Assembly (NCBI RefSeq): GCF_040225985.1
Contig: NZ_JBBPEU010000003.1
Coordinates: forward strand, 226,604-290,603
Source of the DNA: Shimia sp040225985
Lineage (GTDB): Bacteria > Pseudomonadota > Alphaproteobacteria > Rhodobacterales > Rhodobacteraceae
Direction: 5' to 3'
DNA length: 64,000 bases
Shown here piece after piece: positions 52,793-62,165 of this stretch (position 1 is the first letter of the stretch; each line of letters starts with the position of its first letter). Made by a program: the position numbers and the translations under genes. Under the pieces are notes generated by a model. That model was given only the letters and a program-made list of their open reading frames with translations. It ran no database searches and had not been told where the DNA came from.

Positions 52793-53362
52793 TCAGGCGA
52801 AATAGCCGACCTCGCCCCCCCTCTCGGCGGACAGGCGCAGTACGTCGAAGACATATTGTGCGACCGAGCGGAAGCAGACCAATTCAAAACTGCCATCGTC
52901 GTTCATCCAGAAGGCTGCTGCCACCTGAGACACTCGCGTGCGGCGGAAATCACCAGGGCCGAACGCATCGGGCGACAGGTCGACCGGGGCCACCTTGGCC
53001 AGTACTTCGCGCGGGGTGTCGCCCGAGATACGGAACAAGGCCCGGGCGTCCGACACGTTCACGACCAGCGCATGAACGCCAGATAGGGCATCATTCAGGG
53101 CGGTCATGGTCTCGGACACGGCCTCATAGGCCACGATGACGAGCAACTCGTCCGGCGACATCCAAGCCACGCGGCCCTTGTCACCGGCTTCGATCCTGCG
53201 GATCGCCGGCACGGCCGCACCGGTGGCGGCCTTAACCGCCGCCGCCACTTCCGCGCTGTCCAAATCTCCGCGCAGGGTAATCATCCCGTGCAGGCCCGTC
53301 TCTGCGACCTTGGCGAAACCGACATGAGAAATGCCAGCCAATGCGCTCACAACATTAGACAT
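52793..53362 (-). CDS. soxG: Sarcosine oxidase gamma subunit
   Basis: 189 residues from ATG 53362, preceded by AAGGAG and overlapping the soxA stop by 8 nt. Family pieces are MITLRGDLDSAEVAAAVKAA, RIEAGDKGRVAWMSPDELLV, VVNVSDARALFRISGDTPRE, LAKVAPVDLSPDAF, and the closing FELVCFRSVAQYVFDVLRLS. It is a structural subunit of the heterotetrameric sarcosine oxidase. Confidence 0.95.
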   Translation of the reverse strand: MSNVVSALAGISHVGFAKVAETGLHGMITLRGDLDSAEVAAAVKAATGAAVPAIRRIEAGDKGRVAWMSPDELLVIVAYEAVSETMTALNDALSGVHALVVNVSDARALFRISGDTPREVLAKVAPVDLSPDAFGPGDFRRTRVSQVAAAFWMNDDGSFELVCFRSVAQYVFDVLRLSAERGGEVGYFA

Positions 53363-56300
53363 TTTGCTTTTCTCCTTCTTTGTCATAGAAGACCGGATCG
53401 ACGATCCGCGCCTCGATCAACCCACCATTGGTAGTGTTGCACGACACAACCTCGCCCATGCGGTCGGGGCCATTATGAACCAACGCCATCGCAATCCCCC
53501 GATCCAGCGTCGGTGAATAATAGGTCGAGGTCACACGCCCCTGCACATTGCGCTGACCGTTGGCGTTATCCCCTTCGGCCGGAATGTAAGAGCCATCCGG
53601 AATGACCGATCCGTCCACGGTTTCAAGACCTACCAATTTCCAGCGGTTCGGGCTGGCCATGTGGTCGCGTTGCTGCGCGCGTTTGCCAAGGAAATCTTCT
53701 TTCTTTTTCGAGATCGCCCAGTTCAACCCCAGATCCTGCGGGATCACGGTGCCGTCGGTTTCGTCCCCGATCATGATAAAGCCCTTCTCGGCGCGCATCA
53801 CGTGCAGTGCCTCGGTGCCATAGGGCGTGATGCCGAACTCGGCACCGGCCTCAAGCAGCGCATCCCAGAAGGCACGGCCTTGGCTCGCGGGCACGGCAAT
53901 CTCGTAAGACAGCTCACCCGAGAATGAAATCCGGTAGGCGCGGGCATCAAACTCACCCAGCTTGCCGTCTTTCCACTCCATAAAGGCAAGGGCCTCTTTC
54001 GAGACATCCATGTCGCCGCCCAGTTTCTCGATCACTTTGCGGGCGTTGGGGCCGACTACGGCGATCTGGGCAAATTGCTCGGTCACGTTGGCGGTATAGA
54101 CTTTCCAGTCCCACCATTCGCACTGCAGCCAGTCTTCCATCCAGCCATGGATACGCTCGGCCCCGCCGGTGGTGGTGTGGCAGAGGAAGGTTTCGTCGTC
54201 GATGCGGGCCACAACGCCGTCGTCGATCAGGAAGCCGTTCTCGTTACACATCAGACCATAGCGGCATTTACCGGTTTTCAACGTCGACATCATGTTGGTG
54301 TAGAGCATGTCGAGGAACTTGCCCGCATCGGGGCCCTTGACGATGATCTTGCCCAGGGTCGACGCATCCAGCAATCCCACCGAATTGCGGGTCTGCAGGA
54401 TTTCGCGTTTGACCGCATCCTTATGGCTTTCCCCGTTCTGCGGATAGCAATAGGGGCGTCGCCACTGACCGACGGGTTCGTTGAAGGCATTGTTGTCTTC
54501 ATGCCAACCCGAGATCGGGGTGCGGCGCAGGGGTTGGAATACCTCATCGCGCGCCTCGCCCGCGATCGCACCAAAGCTGATCGGGGTATAGGGCGGGCGG
54601 AAGGTGGTGGTGCCCACAGCCGGGATCGGCGCGTTCAACTGACCGGCTAGTGTGGCCAGACCGTTGATATTGCTGAGCTTCCCCTGATCGGTTGCCATGC
54701 CCAGCGTGGTGTAACGCTTGGTATGTTCGACACTTTCATAGCCTTCTTGCGCGGCAAGGCGCACGTCGGACACTTTCACGTCGTTCTGGTAATCCAGCCA
54801 CGCCTTGATGCGCAGCGCGGGGCCCGCCCCTTGCGGCATCAGCCAGACCGCTTCCATCGCGGCCTCGTCGACGGTGGTCGCAGCAGGCGCAGCAGCTTCG
54901 CCAGCGTCGAAGCCGGCGCCCGTCACAGCCTTGGCCCCTGCGGAAACCGCATCAGCCAGAACCTCAGCCAGCCCCAGAGGACCGCTGGCCGCACCCGCCG
55001 TGACCACGAAGGGCTTGCCGTCATGGCTGGTCGGGGCGCGGTCGGGGTCGGGGCGGAAATGCGCCTGCGCGTCGTCCCAGGTCAGCTTGCCACCACAGTG
55101 CGACCAGAGGTGCACCACGGGGGACCAGCCGCCCGACATCGCCACCGCATCACATTTGATCTCTTCCAGAACGGCGCCTTCACCGGCCTGTGCACAGATC
55201 GCCACGCCGGTCACGCGCTTGCCGCCCTTGACCTTGGCGATACCTTTGCCGTTTTCCACGCGAATGCCCATGGCCCGCGCCTCATCCGCCAATGCGCCAC
55301 CGCCCGAGGCACGAGCGTCCAGCACCACCGGCACTTCGAGACCGGCCTGTTTCAACGCAATCGCCGTGCGATAGGCGTCGTCATTGTTGGTGACAACCAC
55401 GGTGCGGTCGCCAGCAGATACGCCATAATCAACCACATAATCCCGCACCGCCGAGGCCAGCATGACGCCCGGAATATCGTTGCCCGCAAAGGACAAGGGG
55501 CGTTCAATGGCACCGGTCGCCGTGACGATCTGCTTGGTGCGGATCCGCCACAGACGGTGGCGCGGCCCGGCCGCGGTCGGGGCGTGGTCGCTTACGCGTT
55601 CGTACCCCAACACGTAGCCGTGATCATAGACCCCTGCCCCCATCATGCGGGTGCGCATGGTGACATTCGGCATCTGCTTCAGATCGTTGACCAGAGTCGT
55701 GATATAGTCGGCCACGGGCATGCCCTCGACCTGACCACCATCAACCGGCGCGCGCCCCCCCCAATGCGGGGTCTGCTCCATCAGGATGACCTTGGCGCCC
55801 GAGGCCCCTGCGGTTTTGGCCGCTTGCAGGCCCGCGATACCGCCACCGATGATGACCACATCCACATAGGCATAGAAATGTTCGTACCGGTCCGCGTCGC
55901 GATCCTTGGGCGCTTTGCCGAGACCCGCCGACTGGCGTACGATGGGTTCGAACAGGTGTTTCCACGCAAAGGCGGGAAACATGAAGGTCTTGTAGTAAAA
56001 CCCTGCCGGGAAGAACCGCGTCAGGTGGTTGTTGATCGCGCCGATGTCGAATTCGAGGCTGGGCCAGTGGTTCTGGGACGCACAGGTCAGCCCGTCGAAC
56101 AGCTCGGTCGTGGTGGCGCGCTGGTTCGGCTCGAACTTGCCGCCCGCCCCCATGTTGAACAGCGCGTTGGGTTCTTCGGCCCCCGAGGCCACGATGCCGC
56201 GCGGACGGTGGTATTTGAAGGACCGGCCGACCATCATCTGGTCATTGGCCAACAGGGCCGAAGCCAGCGTGTCGCCTTCGTAGCCAGTCAGTTGCTTGCC

Positions 56301-56369
56301 ATTAAAGCTGAAATGGACCTGTTTGCCCTTGTTCAGCAAACGGCCGCCAGTGGCGAGACGGGTGCTCAT
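53355..56369 (-). CDS. soxA: Sarcosine oxidase alpha subunit
   Basis: 1004 residues: an N-terminal ferredoxin-like part (VHFSFNGKQLTGYEGDTLAS), an NAD-binding disulfide-reductase-like region with VVIIGGGIAGLQAAKTAGAS, and a C-terminal aminomethyltransferase (GcvT-like) region with LLDASTLGKIIVKGPDAG and GLMCNENGFLIDDGV. The enzyme oxidises sarcosine to glycine, transferring the methyl group as 5,10-methylene-THF when folate is present. It overlaps soxD at the start (ATGA) and soxG at the end. Confidence 0.96.
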   Translation of the reverse strand: MSTRLATGGRLLNKGKQVHFSFNGKQLTGYEGDTLASALLANDQMMVGRSFKYHRPRGIVASGAEEPNALFNMGAGGKFEPNQRATTTELFDGLTCASQNHWPSLEFDIGAINNHLTRFFPAGFYYKTFMFPAFAWKHLFEPIVRQSAGLGKAPKDRDADRYEHFYAYVDVVIIGGGIAGLQAAKTAGASGAKVILMEQTPHWGGRAPVDGGQVEGMPVADYITTLVNDLKQMPNVTMRTRMMGAGVYDHGYVLGYERVSDHAPTAAGPRHRLWRIRTKQIVTATGAIERPLSFAGNDIPGVMLASAVRDYVVDYGVSAGDRTVVVTNNDDAYRTAIALKQAGLEVPVVLDARASGGGALADEARAMGIRVENGKGIAKVKGGKRVTGVAICAQAGEGAVLEEIKCDAVAMSGGWSPVVHLWSHCGGKLTWDDAQAHFRPDPDRAPTSHDGKPFVVTAGAASGPLGLAEVLADAVSAGAKAVTGAGFDAGEAAAPAATTVDEAAMEAVWLMPQGAGPALRIKAWLDYQNDVKVSDVRLAAQEGYESVEHTKRYTTLGMATDQGKLSNINGLATLAGQLNAPIPAVGTTTFRPPYTPISFGAIAGEARDEVFQPLRRTPISGWHEDNNAFNEPVGQWRRPYCYPQNGESHKDAVKREILQTRNSVGLLDASTLGKIIVKGPDAGKFLDMLYTNMMSTLKTGKCRYGLMCNENGFLIDDGVVARIDDETFLCHTTTGGAERIHGWMEDWLQCEWWDWKVYTANVTEQFAQIAVVGPNARKVIEKLGGDMDVSKEALAFMEWKDGKLGEFDARAYRISFSGELSYEIAVPASQGRAFWDALLEAGAEFGITPYGTEALHVMRAEKGFIMIGDETDGTVIPQDLGLNWAISKKKEDFLGKRAQQRDHMASPNRWKLVGLETVDGSVIPDGSYIPAEGDNANGQRNVQGRVTSTYYSPTLDRGIAMALVHNGPDRMGEVVSCNTTNGGLIEARIVDPVFYDKEGEKQNV

Positions 56370-56695
56370 GCGAATTCCCTCCAGCTCCAGCCGGGATATT
56401 TGGCCGAGATTTTGTCTTTGATGTCTTGCGGCGGCTCCAGTGTCTGGGCCGGATAGGTGCCAAAGACCTCAAGTGTCATGGTGCAGCGCGCGGCGTGGAA
56501 GAATTTTCCGCAACCGTTGGAGTGGCGCCAGCGTTCGAAATGCACGCCCTTGGGGTTCTCGCGCATGAAGAGATAGCTTTCAAAATCCGCGTCATCCGAA
56601 CCGGGGCCGAAACGCTTCAGGTGCGCCTCGCCTTCGGCATGCAGTTCGGTTTCCTCGGCCTCTACGCCGCAACAGGGGCATTTAAGGGTTAGCAT
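56366..56695 (-). CDS. soxD: Sarcosine oxidase delta subunit
   Basis: 109 residues from ATG 56695 (MLTLKCPCCGVEAEETEL). The zinc site uses CPCCG and His/Cys further on (HAEGEAHL, RHSNGCGKFFHAARC). The rest (ESYLFMRENPKGVHFERWRH) is standard for SoxD. Its ATG overlaps the stop of the extra membrane gene by 7 nt, and its stop overlaps soxA. Confidence 0.95.
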   Translation of the reverse strand: MLTLKCPCCGVEAEETELHAEGEAHLKRFGPGSDDADFESYLFMRENPKGVHFERWRHSNGCGKFFHAARCTMTLEVFGTYPAQTLEPPQDIKDKISAKYPGWSWREFA

Positions 56696-57177
56696 GTTGT
56701 CCACCCATCTGATTTAAACCAACAGTTGACCAAGTCGCCGAACCCCCAAATCAAGGTGCCCACGAAAAGGAAGAATAATTCCACCGAGCGCATCGCTACA
56801 CTCAGTCGGCGAAGCTGCTTCATTGCAGTGTTTCCCAAGGCTTCAACTGTTGCATCGCTGCCTCTAGCTTCAGGGATCGAAAAGCTTGAAAAGGAGTACG
56901 CTTGGTCCCGCTTTTCTTTCCAAAGGAGCTGATTTTTGTTCAACAGCTTTCCGGAATCTCTTGCCACATCGAACCACCAACCTTGCAAGGAGTTTTGCAT
57001 CGAAAACAGCAGTACGCCCAAAGCAACCATAACAGCGCCAACGCGCGAAGTCGCGGTTGGGCTCCAACCTATCGAAGCAACCCCCGCGAGCAAGCAACAG
57101 AGACCAGCTAGCGCGGACACTGCCAACAACACCTTTGTGTTTCGAATCTGACTTCGAACTTGCTTTGGAAAAGCCAT
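56689..57177 (-). CDS. Unknown membrane protein inside the sox operon
   Basis: 162 residues starting MAFPKQVRSQIRNTKVLL. Three or so membrane segments: LLAVSALAGLCCLLAGVASI, VGAVMVALGVLLFSMQNSLQ and VELFFLFVGTLIWGFGDLVN; between them lies a soluble region of about 65 residues (KEKRDQAYSFSSFSIPEAR). I recognise no family. It is wedged between soxB and soxD, with TGATG overlap to soxB and a 7-nt overlap to soxD, so it is translated in the operon. Its base composition is clearly more AT-rich than soxB or soxA. The usual order is soxB-soxD directly. It might be a phage-type or island gene captured in place, or an accessory of the enzyme; the sequence does not say which. Confidence 0.8.
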   Translation of the reverse strand: MAFPKQVRSQIRNTKVLLAVSALAGLCCLLAGVASIGWSPTATSRVGAVMVALGVLLFSMQNSLQGWWFDVARDSGKLLNKNQLLWKEKRDQAYSFSSFSIPEARGSDATVEALGNTAMKQLRRLSVAMRSVELFFLFVGTLIWGFGDLVNCWFKSDGWTTC

Positions 57178-58424
57178 CAATGCGCCACCCCCGCCGCCAC
57201 GCTTTCGTCGATAAAGCGGCCTTCGATAAAGCGTTCCATGCCGAATTCGGCGGCCAGCGGTCCGGGTTCGCCCTTGGCGATCAGCTCGGCCGTGGCCCAG
57301 CCGCCGCCGGGAATGGCCTTGAAGCCGCCGGTGCCCCAGCCTGCGTTGATGAAACAGTTGCCAAGAGGCGTCTTGCCGATGACGGGCGAACGGTCGCCGG
57401 TCACGTCCACGATGCCGCCCCATTGGCGCAGCATCTTGAGGCGCGACACCATCGGGAAGGTTTCACAGAGCGCGCGCACGGTTTCCTCGATATGATGGAA
57501 ACTGCCGCGCTGGGTATAGTTGTTGAACCCGTCGGTGCCCCCGCCGATCACCATCTCGCCCTTGTCCGACTGAGACATATAGCCGTGTACGGTGTTGGCC
57601 ATCACGACCACATCCATGCAGGGTTTGATCGGCTCCGAGACCAGCGCCTGAAGCGCCACCGACTCCATCGGCAACCGGAAGCCCGCCATATTGGCCAGCG
57701 CGCCCGAGTTGCCCGCCACGACAAGACCCAGCTTGTCACAGTCGATCGGACCCTTGGTGGTGTCTACGCCCGTGACTTTGCCGCCTTCCTGACGCACGCC
57801 GGTGACTTCGCATTTCTGGATGATGTCCATGCCCATATCCGAACAGGCGCGGGCATAGCCCCAGGCCACGGCGTCGTGACGCCCTGTGCCGCCGCGTTCC
57901 TGCCACAGCCCCCCCAGAACCGGATAGCGTGGCCCGTCGATGTTGATGATCGGCACCAGCTCCTTGACGCGTTGCGGCCCGATGAATTCGGTCTTCACAC
58001 CTTGCAGGGCATTGGCATGGGCCGTGCGCTGATAGCCACGCACCTCGTGTTCGGTCTGCGCCAGCATGATCACGCCGCGCGGGCTGAACATCACGTTATA
58101 GTTCAGGTCCTGGCTCATGGTCTCGTAGAGCGAGCGCGCCTTTTCATAGAGCGCGGCAGACGGGTCCTGCAGATAGTTGGACCGGATGATGGTCGTGTTA
58201 CGGCCCGTGTTCCCGCCGCCAAGCCATCCTTTTTCGATGATGGCCACATTGGTAATGCCGTAATTCTTGCCCAGATAGAACGCCGTGGCCAGACCGTGGC
58301 CCCCGGCTCCGACGATGATCACGTCATATTTCTTTTTGGGTTCGGGCGAACGCCAGGCGCGTTCCCAGCCGGTATGATACCGGGCCGCTTCGCGCGCGAT
58401 GGCAAATGCAGAGTAGCGTCTCAT
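57177..58424 (-). CDS. soxB: Sarcosine oxidase beta subunit
   Basis: 415 residues: FAD-binding VIIVGAGGHGLATAFYLG, NTGRNTTIIRSNY, and TGRHDAVAWGYARACSD whose histidine is where covalent FMN attaches in relatives. C-terminal DVTGDRSPVIGKTPLGN, FINAGWGTGGFKAIPGGGWA is the glycine-rich FAD end. It binds sarcosine and passes electrons to FMN and O2. First gene of the operon; divergent from ccmI with 179 nt between. Confidence 0.96.
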   Translation of the reverse strand: MRRYSAFAIAREAARYHTGWERAWRSPEPKKKYDVIIVGAGGHGLATAFYLGKNYGITNVAIIEKGWLGGGNTGRNTTIIRSNYLQDPSAALYEKARSLYETMSQDLNYNVMFSPRGVIMLAQTEHEVRGYQRTAHANALQGVKTEFIGPQRVKELVPIINIDGPRYPVLGGLWQERGGTGRHDAVAWGYARACSDMGMDIIQKCEVTGVRQEGGKVTGVDTTKGPIDCDKLGLVVAGNSGALANMAGFRLPMESVALQALVSEPIKPCMDVVVMANTVHGYMSQSDKGEMVIGGGTDGFNNYTQRGSFHHIEETVRALCETFPMVSRLKMLRQWGGIVDVTGDRSPVIGKTPLGNCFINAGWGTGGFKAIPGGGWATAELIAKGEPGPLAAEFGMERFIEGRFIDESVAAGVAH

Positions 58425-58603
58425 GTAACTGATTCCGATTTCGGGCAGGTCTCTCTATTGTAATGACTTTTCCAGCCACATTTCACACGGATTAAACCGG
58501 CGGTTTGCTGGCTGGTTGCGACATACGGCGCGTCGCAAACGATTTGCCCTTTTTCCCACGCCCCTCGCGCATTAGATGAGGGGGACCTGAGACTGGAGGC
58601 AAT

Positions 58604-59842
58604 ATGATTTTCTGGATAGTGGTGATCACGGCGGCCCTGATGATTTCGGGACTGTTCGCATATGCACTGATCAAGGGACGTGCCGGGGATGAACCCCCTG
58701 CGGCCTATGATCTGCGGGTGTATCAGGACCAGTTGAAAGAGGTCGACAAGGATCTGGCGCGCGGCGTGATCAATGCCGAAGACGCCGAACGCATCCGCAC
58801 CGAGATCTCGCGCCGTATCCTTGCCGCCGACGCTCAGTTACAACACGGCGGCGACACCGGCGGGCAGCCGGAGACGGCGGGCAAGGTCGTGGCCGTTCTG
58901 ATAGCGGCTTTCCTTGTCGGCGGTGCAGCCGCGCTTTATGCCGAGCTGGGCGCGCCGGGGTATGACGACATGCCCCTTCAGGCCCGTATCGAAGCAGCCA
59001 CCGAGCAACACGCCAACCGCCCCTCACAGGCCGAGTTCGAAGCCAACCTGCCCGTCCGTCCCCTTAATGAGCCTGAAGGCGAATATGGCGAGCTGATCGG
59101 AAAGCTGCGCCAGACCGTGGAAGACCGACCCGACGATTTGCAGGGGCACATCCTTTTGGCCCGCAACGAGGCCAACCTTGGAAATATCAAGAACGCCTAC
59201 ACCGCGCAGGACAAGGTGATCCAGCTCAAGGGAGAGGACGCCGCGCTGGCAGATTACCTGTTCCTTGCCGAACTGATGATTGCCTCTGCCGAGGGCTATG
59301 TCTCGCCCGAGGCCGAAAGCGCCCTGCGCTCGGCCCTGCAGATTGATCCTTCGGACCAACTGGCCCGCTATTACTGGGGGCTGATGCTGATCCAGAACAA
59401 CCGCCCCGATCTTGCCTTCCGCATGTGGGAAACCCTGCTGCAACAAAGCGCGCCCGACGCGCCTTGGGTCGCCCCGATCCGGTCGCGCATCCAGGATCTC
59501 GCGTTTCTGGCCGGTGTCGATTACCAATTGCCGCCGCTTGCCCCTGCAATGGGCGACGGCCTGAGTGGCCCCACCGCGGAAGACATGCAAGCCGCGCAAG
59601 AGATGACCCCCGAAGAACAGCAGGAAATGATCCAGGGCATGGTCGACAACCTGTCCGACCGGCTGGCCACCGAAGGCGGCACCCCGCAGGAATGGGCCCG
59701 CCTGATCGGCGCGCTTGGCGTGCTGGGCGACCTGAACCAGGCGCAGGCGATCTTCCTCGAGGCGCAGACCCGCTTTGAAGGCAACGCGCAGGCGCTGGCC
59801 ATCGTGCGGCAGGGGGCCCAGCGGGCTGGTATCGTCAATTGA
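58604..59842 (+). CDS. ccmI: c-type cytochrome biogenesis protein CcmI
   Basis: 412 residues: first membrane segment FWIVVITAALMISGLFAYAL, the cytosolic coil with YQDQLKEVDKDLARGVINAE, second membrane segment VVAVLIAAFLVGGAAALYAE, then a periplasmic TPR part (LARNEANLGNIKNAYTAQDK, ALQIDPSDQLARYYWGLMLI). It binds apocytochrome c C-termini and hands them to CcmFH. It is separate from the ccmABCDG operon at 24-27 kb. GGAGG is upstream of the ATG. Confidence 0.94.
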   Translation: MIFWIVVITAALMISGLFAYALIKGRAGDEPPAAYDLRVYQDQLKEVDKDLARGVINAEDAERIRTEISRRILAADAQLQHGGDTGGQPETAGKVVAVLIAAFLVGGAAALYAELGAPGYDDMPLQARIEAATEQHANRPSQAEFEANLPVRPLNEPEGEYGELIGKLRQTVEDRPDDLQGHILLARNEANLGNIKNAYTAQDKVIQLKGEDAALADYLFLAELMIASAEGYVSPEAESALRSALQIDPSDQLARYYWGLMLIQNNRPDLAFRMWETLLQQSAPDAPWVAPIRSRIQDLAFLAGVDYQLPPLAPAMGDGLSGPTAEDMQAAQEMTPEEQQEMIQGMVDNLSDRLATEGGTPQEWARLIGALGVLGDLNQAQAIFLEAQTRFEGNAQALAIVRQGAQRAGIVN

Positions 59843-60321
59843 TCCATATTCACGAAACCATCGAGGATCTGGTCCCGACGCTGCCCGCCACGCAAGCACT
59901 GATGGGGCTGGATCTGGGCACCAAGACAATCGGCGTCGCGATCTCGGACAGCTTTCAGTCGGTCGCGACCCCGCTCGAGACGATCAAACGCAAGAAATTC
60001 GGCGTGGACGCGGCCCGCATCCTCGAAATCATCGACCATCGCAGCGTGGGCGCGATCATCCTTGGCCTGCCCCGCAACATGGACGGCACCGAGGGCCCGC
60101 GCTGCCAGTCGACCCGCGCCTTTGCCCGGAACCTGGCCCAGCTGACGGCGATTCCCATAAGCTTCTGGGATGAACGCCTGTCCACCGTGGCGGCCGAAAG
60201 GGCCCTGCTTGAGGCGGATACGACACGAAAACGTCGCGCAGAGGTCATCGACCATGTCGCGGCCTCGTATATCCTCCAAGGCGTACTGGATCGCCTGCAA
60301 CATCTGAGGAGCGCGCCCTGA
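59839..60321 (+). CDS. ruvX: Putative Holliday junction resolvase RuvX (YqgF)
   Basis: 160 residues from TTG 59839, overlapping the ccmI stop. RNase H-like fold with ALMGLDLGTKTIGVAISD (first catalytic Asp), ILGLPRNMDGTEGPRCQSTR and FWDERLSTVAAERAL, then DHVAASYILQGVLD (last Asp). Implicated in pre-16S rRNA 5' end processing. Operon ccmI-ruvX-DUF1289. Confidence 0.94.
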   Translation: MIHIHETIEDLVPTLPATQALMGLDLGTKTIGVAISDSFQSVATPLETIKRKKFGVDAARILEIIDHRSVGAIILGLPRNMDGTEGPRCQSTRAFARNLAQLTAIPISFWDERLSTVAAERALLEADTTRKRRAEVIDHVAASYILQGVLDRLQHLRSAP

Positions 60322-60566
60322 TGGCGGACAAAGCCGAAAAAGACCGCGTCTGGAAACGGAACGAGATCGAAAGCCCCTGTATCCAGATCTGCGTGATCCA
60401 CCCCGAGGAACGCATTTGCACCGGGTGTCTGCGCACGATCGACGAAATCACCGGCTGGTCGAAAATGGCCCCCGAGGACCGTCGCAGTATCATGGACGCC
60501 CTGCCCGACCGCGCCCCGCGTCTGCGCAAACGGCGCGGCGGACGCGCGGCCCGCGTCACGGGTTAG
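60321..60566 (+). CDS. DUF1289 small Cys-rich protein
   Basis: 81 residues, start overlapping the ruvX stop (TGATG). The family motif is ESPCIQICVIHPEERICTGC followed by RTIDEITGWSKM: a four-cysteine cluster that probably binds zinc or Fe-S. Basic C-terminal tail (RLRKRRGGRAAR). Function unknown. Converges with the dioxygenase gene, stops overlapping by 4 nt. Confidence 0.9.
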   Translation: MADKAEKDRVWKRNEIESPCIQICVIHPEERICTGCLRTIDEITGWSKMAPEDRRSIMDALPDRAPRLRKRRGGRAARVTG

Positions 60567-61345
60567 TCCGGCGCCAGCCAGCCGGCCACACCCCCGGGCA
60601 GTTCGGGGCGGAAATAGGCAATCATCCGATACGCGCCCGGCACCCCGTCGGGCCAGGGATCAACCCCGTGCAAAACGTGACGGTGTAGCAGCGTCGCCTC
60701 GCCCGGTTCGGCCTGCACCTGCACGCGATCACACCGCGCGAACACCTCTTTACGGGCGGCGACATAGGCATCGGTGATGTCCACCTGTCCCCATGTTGCA
60801 GGGGCATGCCCTGCAAGGGCCGTGCGCAAGGCAGCGCCTATGATGTGATGACTGCCCTCCCACACCACCAACGGTGCGGCCTGCGGATGGCTTTGGTTCA
60901 GGGGCAACCCGAGGATAAAAGCATGCGGCTCGGCAATACGGCGACGCCTGTCCGGCCCGTCGGCACGGATCCCGTCCACATGGGCGGCAGCGCGGATCTG
61001 GCGATAGCGAAAGGCGGCCTCGGTTTCGCCCGAGCGGGGGCGCGGATAGCCGGGACGAGTCACCGACACCTGCGCCTTGTGCAACGGCAGCATGTGGCCA
61101 CAGAGATGCCGTACATCGTCAATCGGTGCGCCGCCAAGCGCCGGGCCTGTGCCCACCGCCCCCGTCGCGTCATTGTCCAGCGCATCCACGCCGACAAACC
61201 ACGTGTCCTCGCAAACCCACCAATGCGCCAGCGCCGGGTCATACATCGCGGCCTCGGCGGCAGGGTGCACATGATCGACCCAGGATTTCACGGCGGGGTC
61301 AAAGGGCACCCGCACCCAGCCCGCCGCTTGGAACGGCGTTACCAC
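60563..61345 (-). CDS. PhyH-like Fe(II)/2-oxoglutarate dioxygenase
   Basis: 260 residues from a GTG at 61345, overlapping the tauE stop by 7 nt; frame upstream of this is antisense or in another frame of tauE and is not coding. The 2-His-1-Asp site appears as HVDGIRADGPD (His, Asp) and LLHRHVLHGVDPW (distal His), with VVWEGSHHIIG and GAYRMIAYFRPEL around it, as in phytanoyl-CoA dioxygenase-like proteins. The substrate is unknown. Confidence 0.83.
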   Translation of the reverse strand: MVTPFQAAGWVRVPFDPAVKSWVDHVHPAAEAAMYDPALAHWWVCEDTWFVGVDALDNDATGAVGTGPALGGAPIDDVRHLCGHMLPLHKAQVSVTRPGYPRPRSGETEAAFRYRQIRAAAHVDGIRADGPDRRRRIAEPHAFILGLPLNQSHPQAAPLVVWEGSHHIIGAALRTALAGHAPATWGQVDITDAYVAARKEVFARCDRVQVQAEPGEATLLHRHVLHGVDPWPDGVPGAYRMIAYFRPELPGGVAGWLAPD

Positions 61346-62163
61346 CCCAGCGCCTTGCGCAACATGTTCAGCGCGACCAGCGTCAGGAACACCGCGAACA
61401 CCCGTTTCAACGGTTTCGGGTCCATCGCATGGGCCAGCTTCACCCCCAGCGGCGTGGTCAGCAGGGTCATCGAGATCACAAGGAAAAAGGCGGGCAGGTT
61501 CACCGCGCCCAGCGTGAAGGGCGGGCGCGAGGCCGGATCGATCTCGACCAGCAGGAAGCCCGCAACCGAAGGCACCGCGATGATGACGCCAAAGCCCGCT
61601 GCCGTGGCCACGGCCCGGTGGATCGGCGTGTTGAACAGGCTCATCAGAGGCACGCCAAAGCTGCCCCCGCCAATGCCCATCAGGACTGACAGGAAGCCGA
61701 CAACAGGGCTGAGAATGGCGCGCAAGAGCCCCGTCGGCATGGCCTGTCCCAAACGCCATTCGGACCGGCCGAAGCCCATGTAAAGGCCGATCACGATGGC
61801 CAGACAGCCAAAAATCCCCTGCAGGGTGGTTGAACGCAGCGATGAGGCCACCATCATGCCAAGAACTGCGCCGATGGCGATACCAATCCACCAGCCGCGC
61901 AGGATGTCCCAGTCCACCGCGCCTTTCTTGTTGTGGCTCAGTACTGAGCGCACAGAGGTCACGATGATGGTGGCCAGTGATGTCGCCAGACAGACCTGCA
62001 TCAGTTGCGGGCCATCATAGCCAAGCCCACTGAACGCATAGAAAAACGCGGGCACGAGGACGATCCCGCCGCCGACCCCCAGCAATCCCGCCAGCACCCC
62101 CGCAAAACCGCCGATCACCAGCAACATGAGGGCCATCGGCCAAATCTCTGCAAACTCTGGCAT
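61339..62163 (-). CDS. TauE/SafE-family permease
   Basis: 274 residues, eight membrane segments: GGFAGVLAGLLGVGGGIVLVPAFFY in the first half, GFLSVLMGIGGGSFGVPLMSLFN in the second. The paired glycine-rich motifs define the family. The substrate is not readable. It lies 2 nt from dusA and overlaps the dioxygenase gene, so the three are one transcript. Confidence 0.9.
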   Translation of the reverse strand: MPEFAEIWPMALMLLVIGGFAGVLAGLLGVGGGIVLVPAFFYAFSGLGYDGPQLMQVCLATSLATIIVTSVRSVLSHNKKGAVDWDILRGWWIGIAIGAVLGMMVASSLRSTTLQGIFGCLAIVIGLYMGFGRSEWRLGQAMPTGLLRAILSPVVGFLSVLMGIGGGSFGVPLMSLFNTPIHRAVATAAGFGVIIAVPSVAGFLLVEIDPASRPPFTLGAVNLPAFFLVISMTLLTTPLGVKLAHAMDPKPLKRVFAVFLTLVALNMLRKALGW

Positions 62164-62165
62164 TT

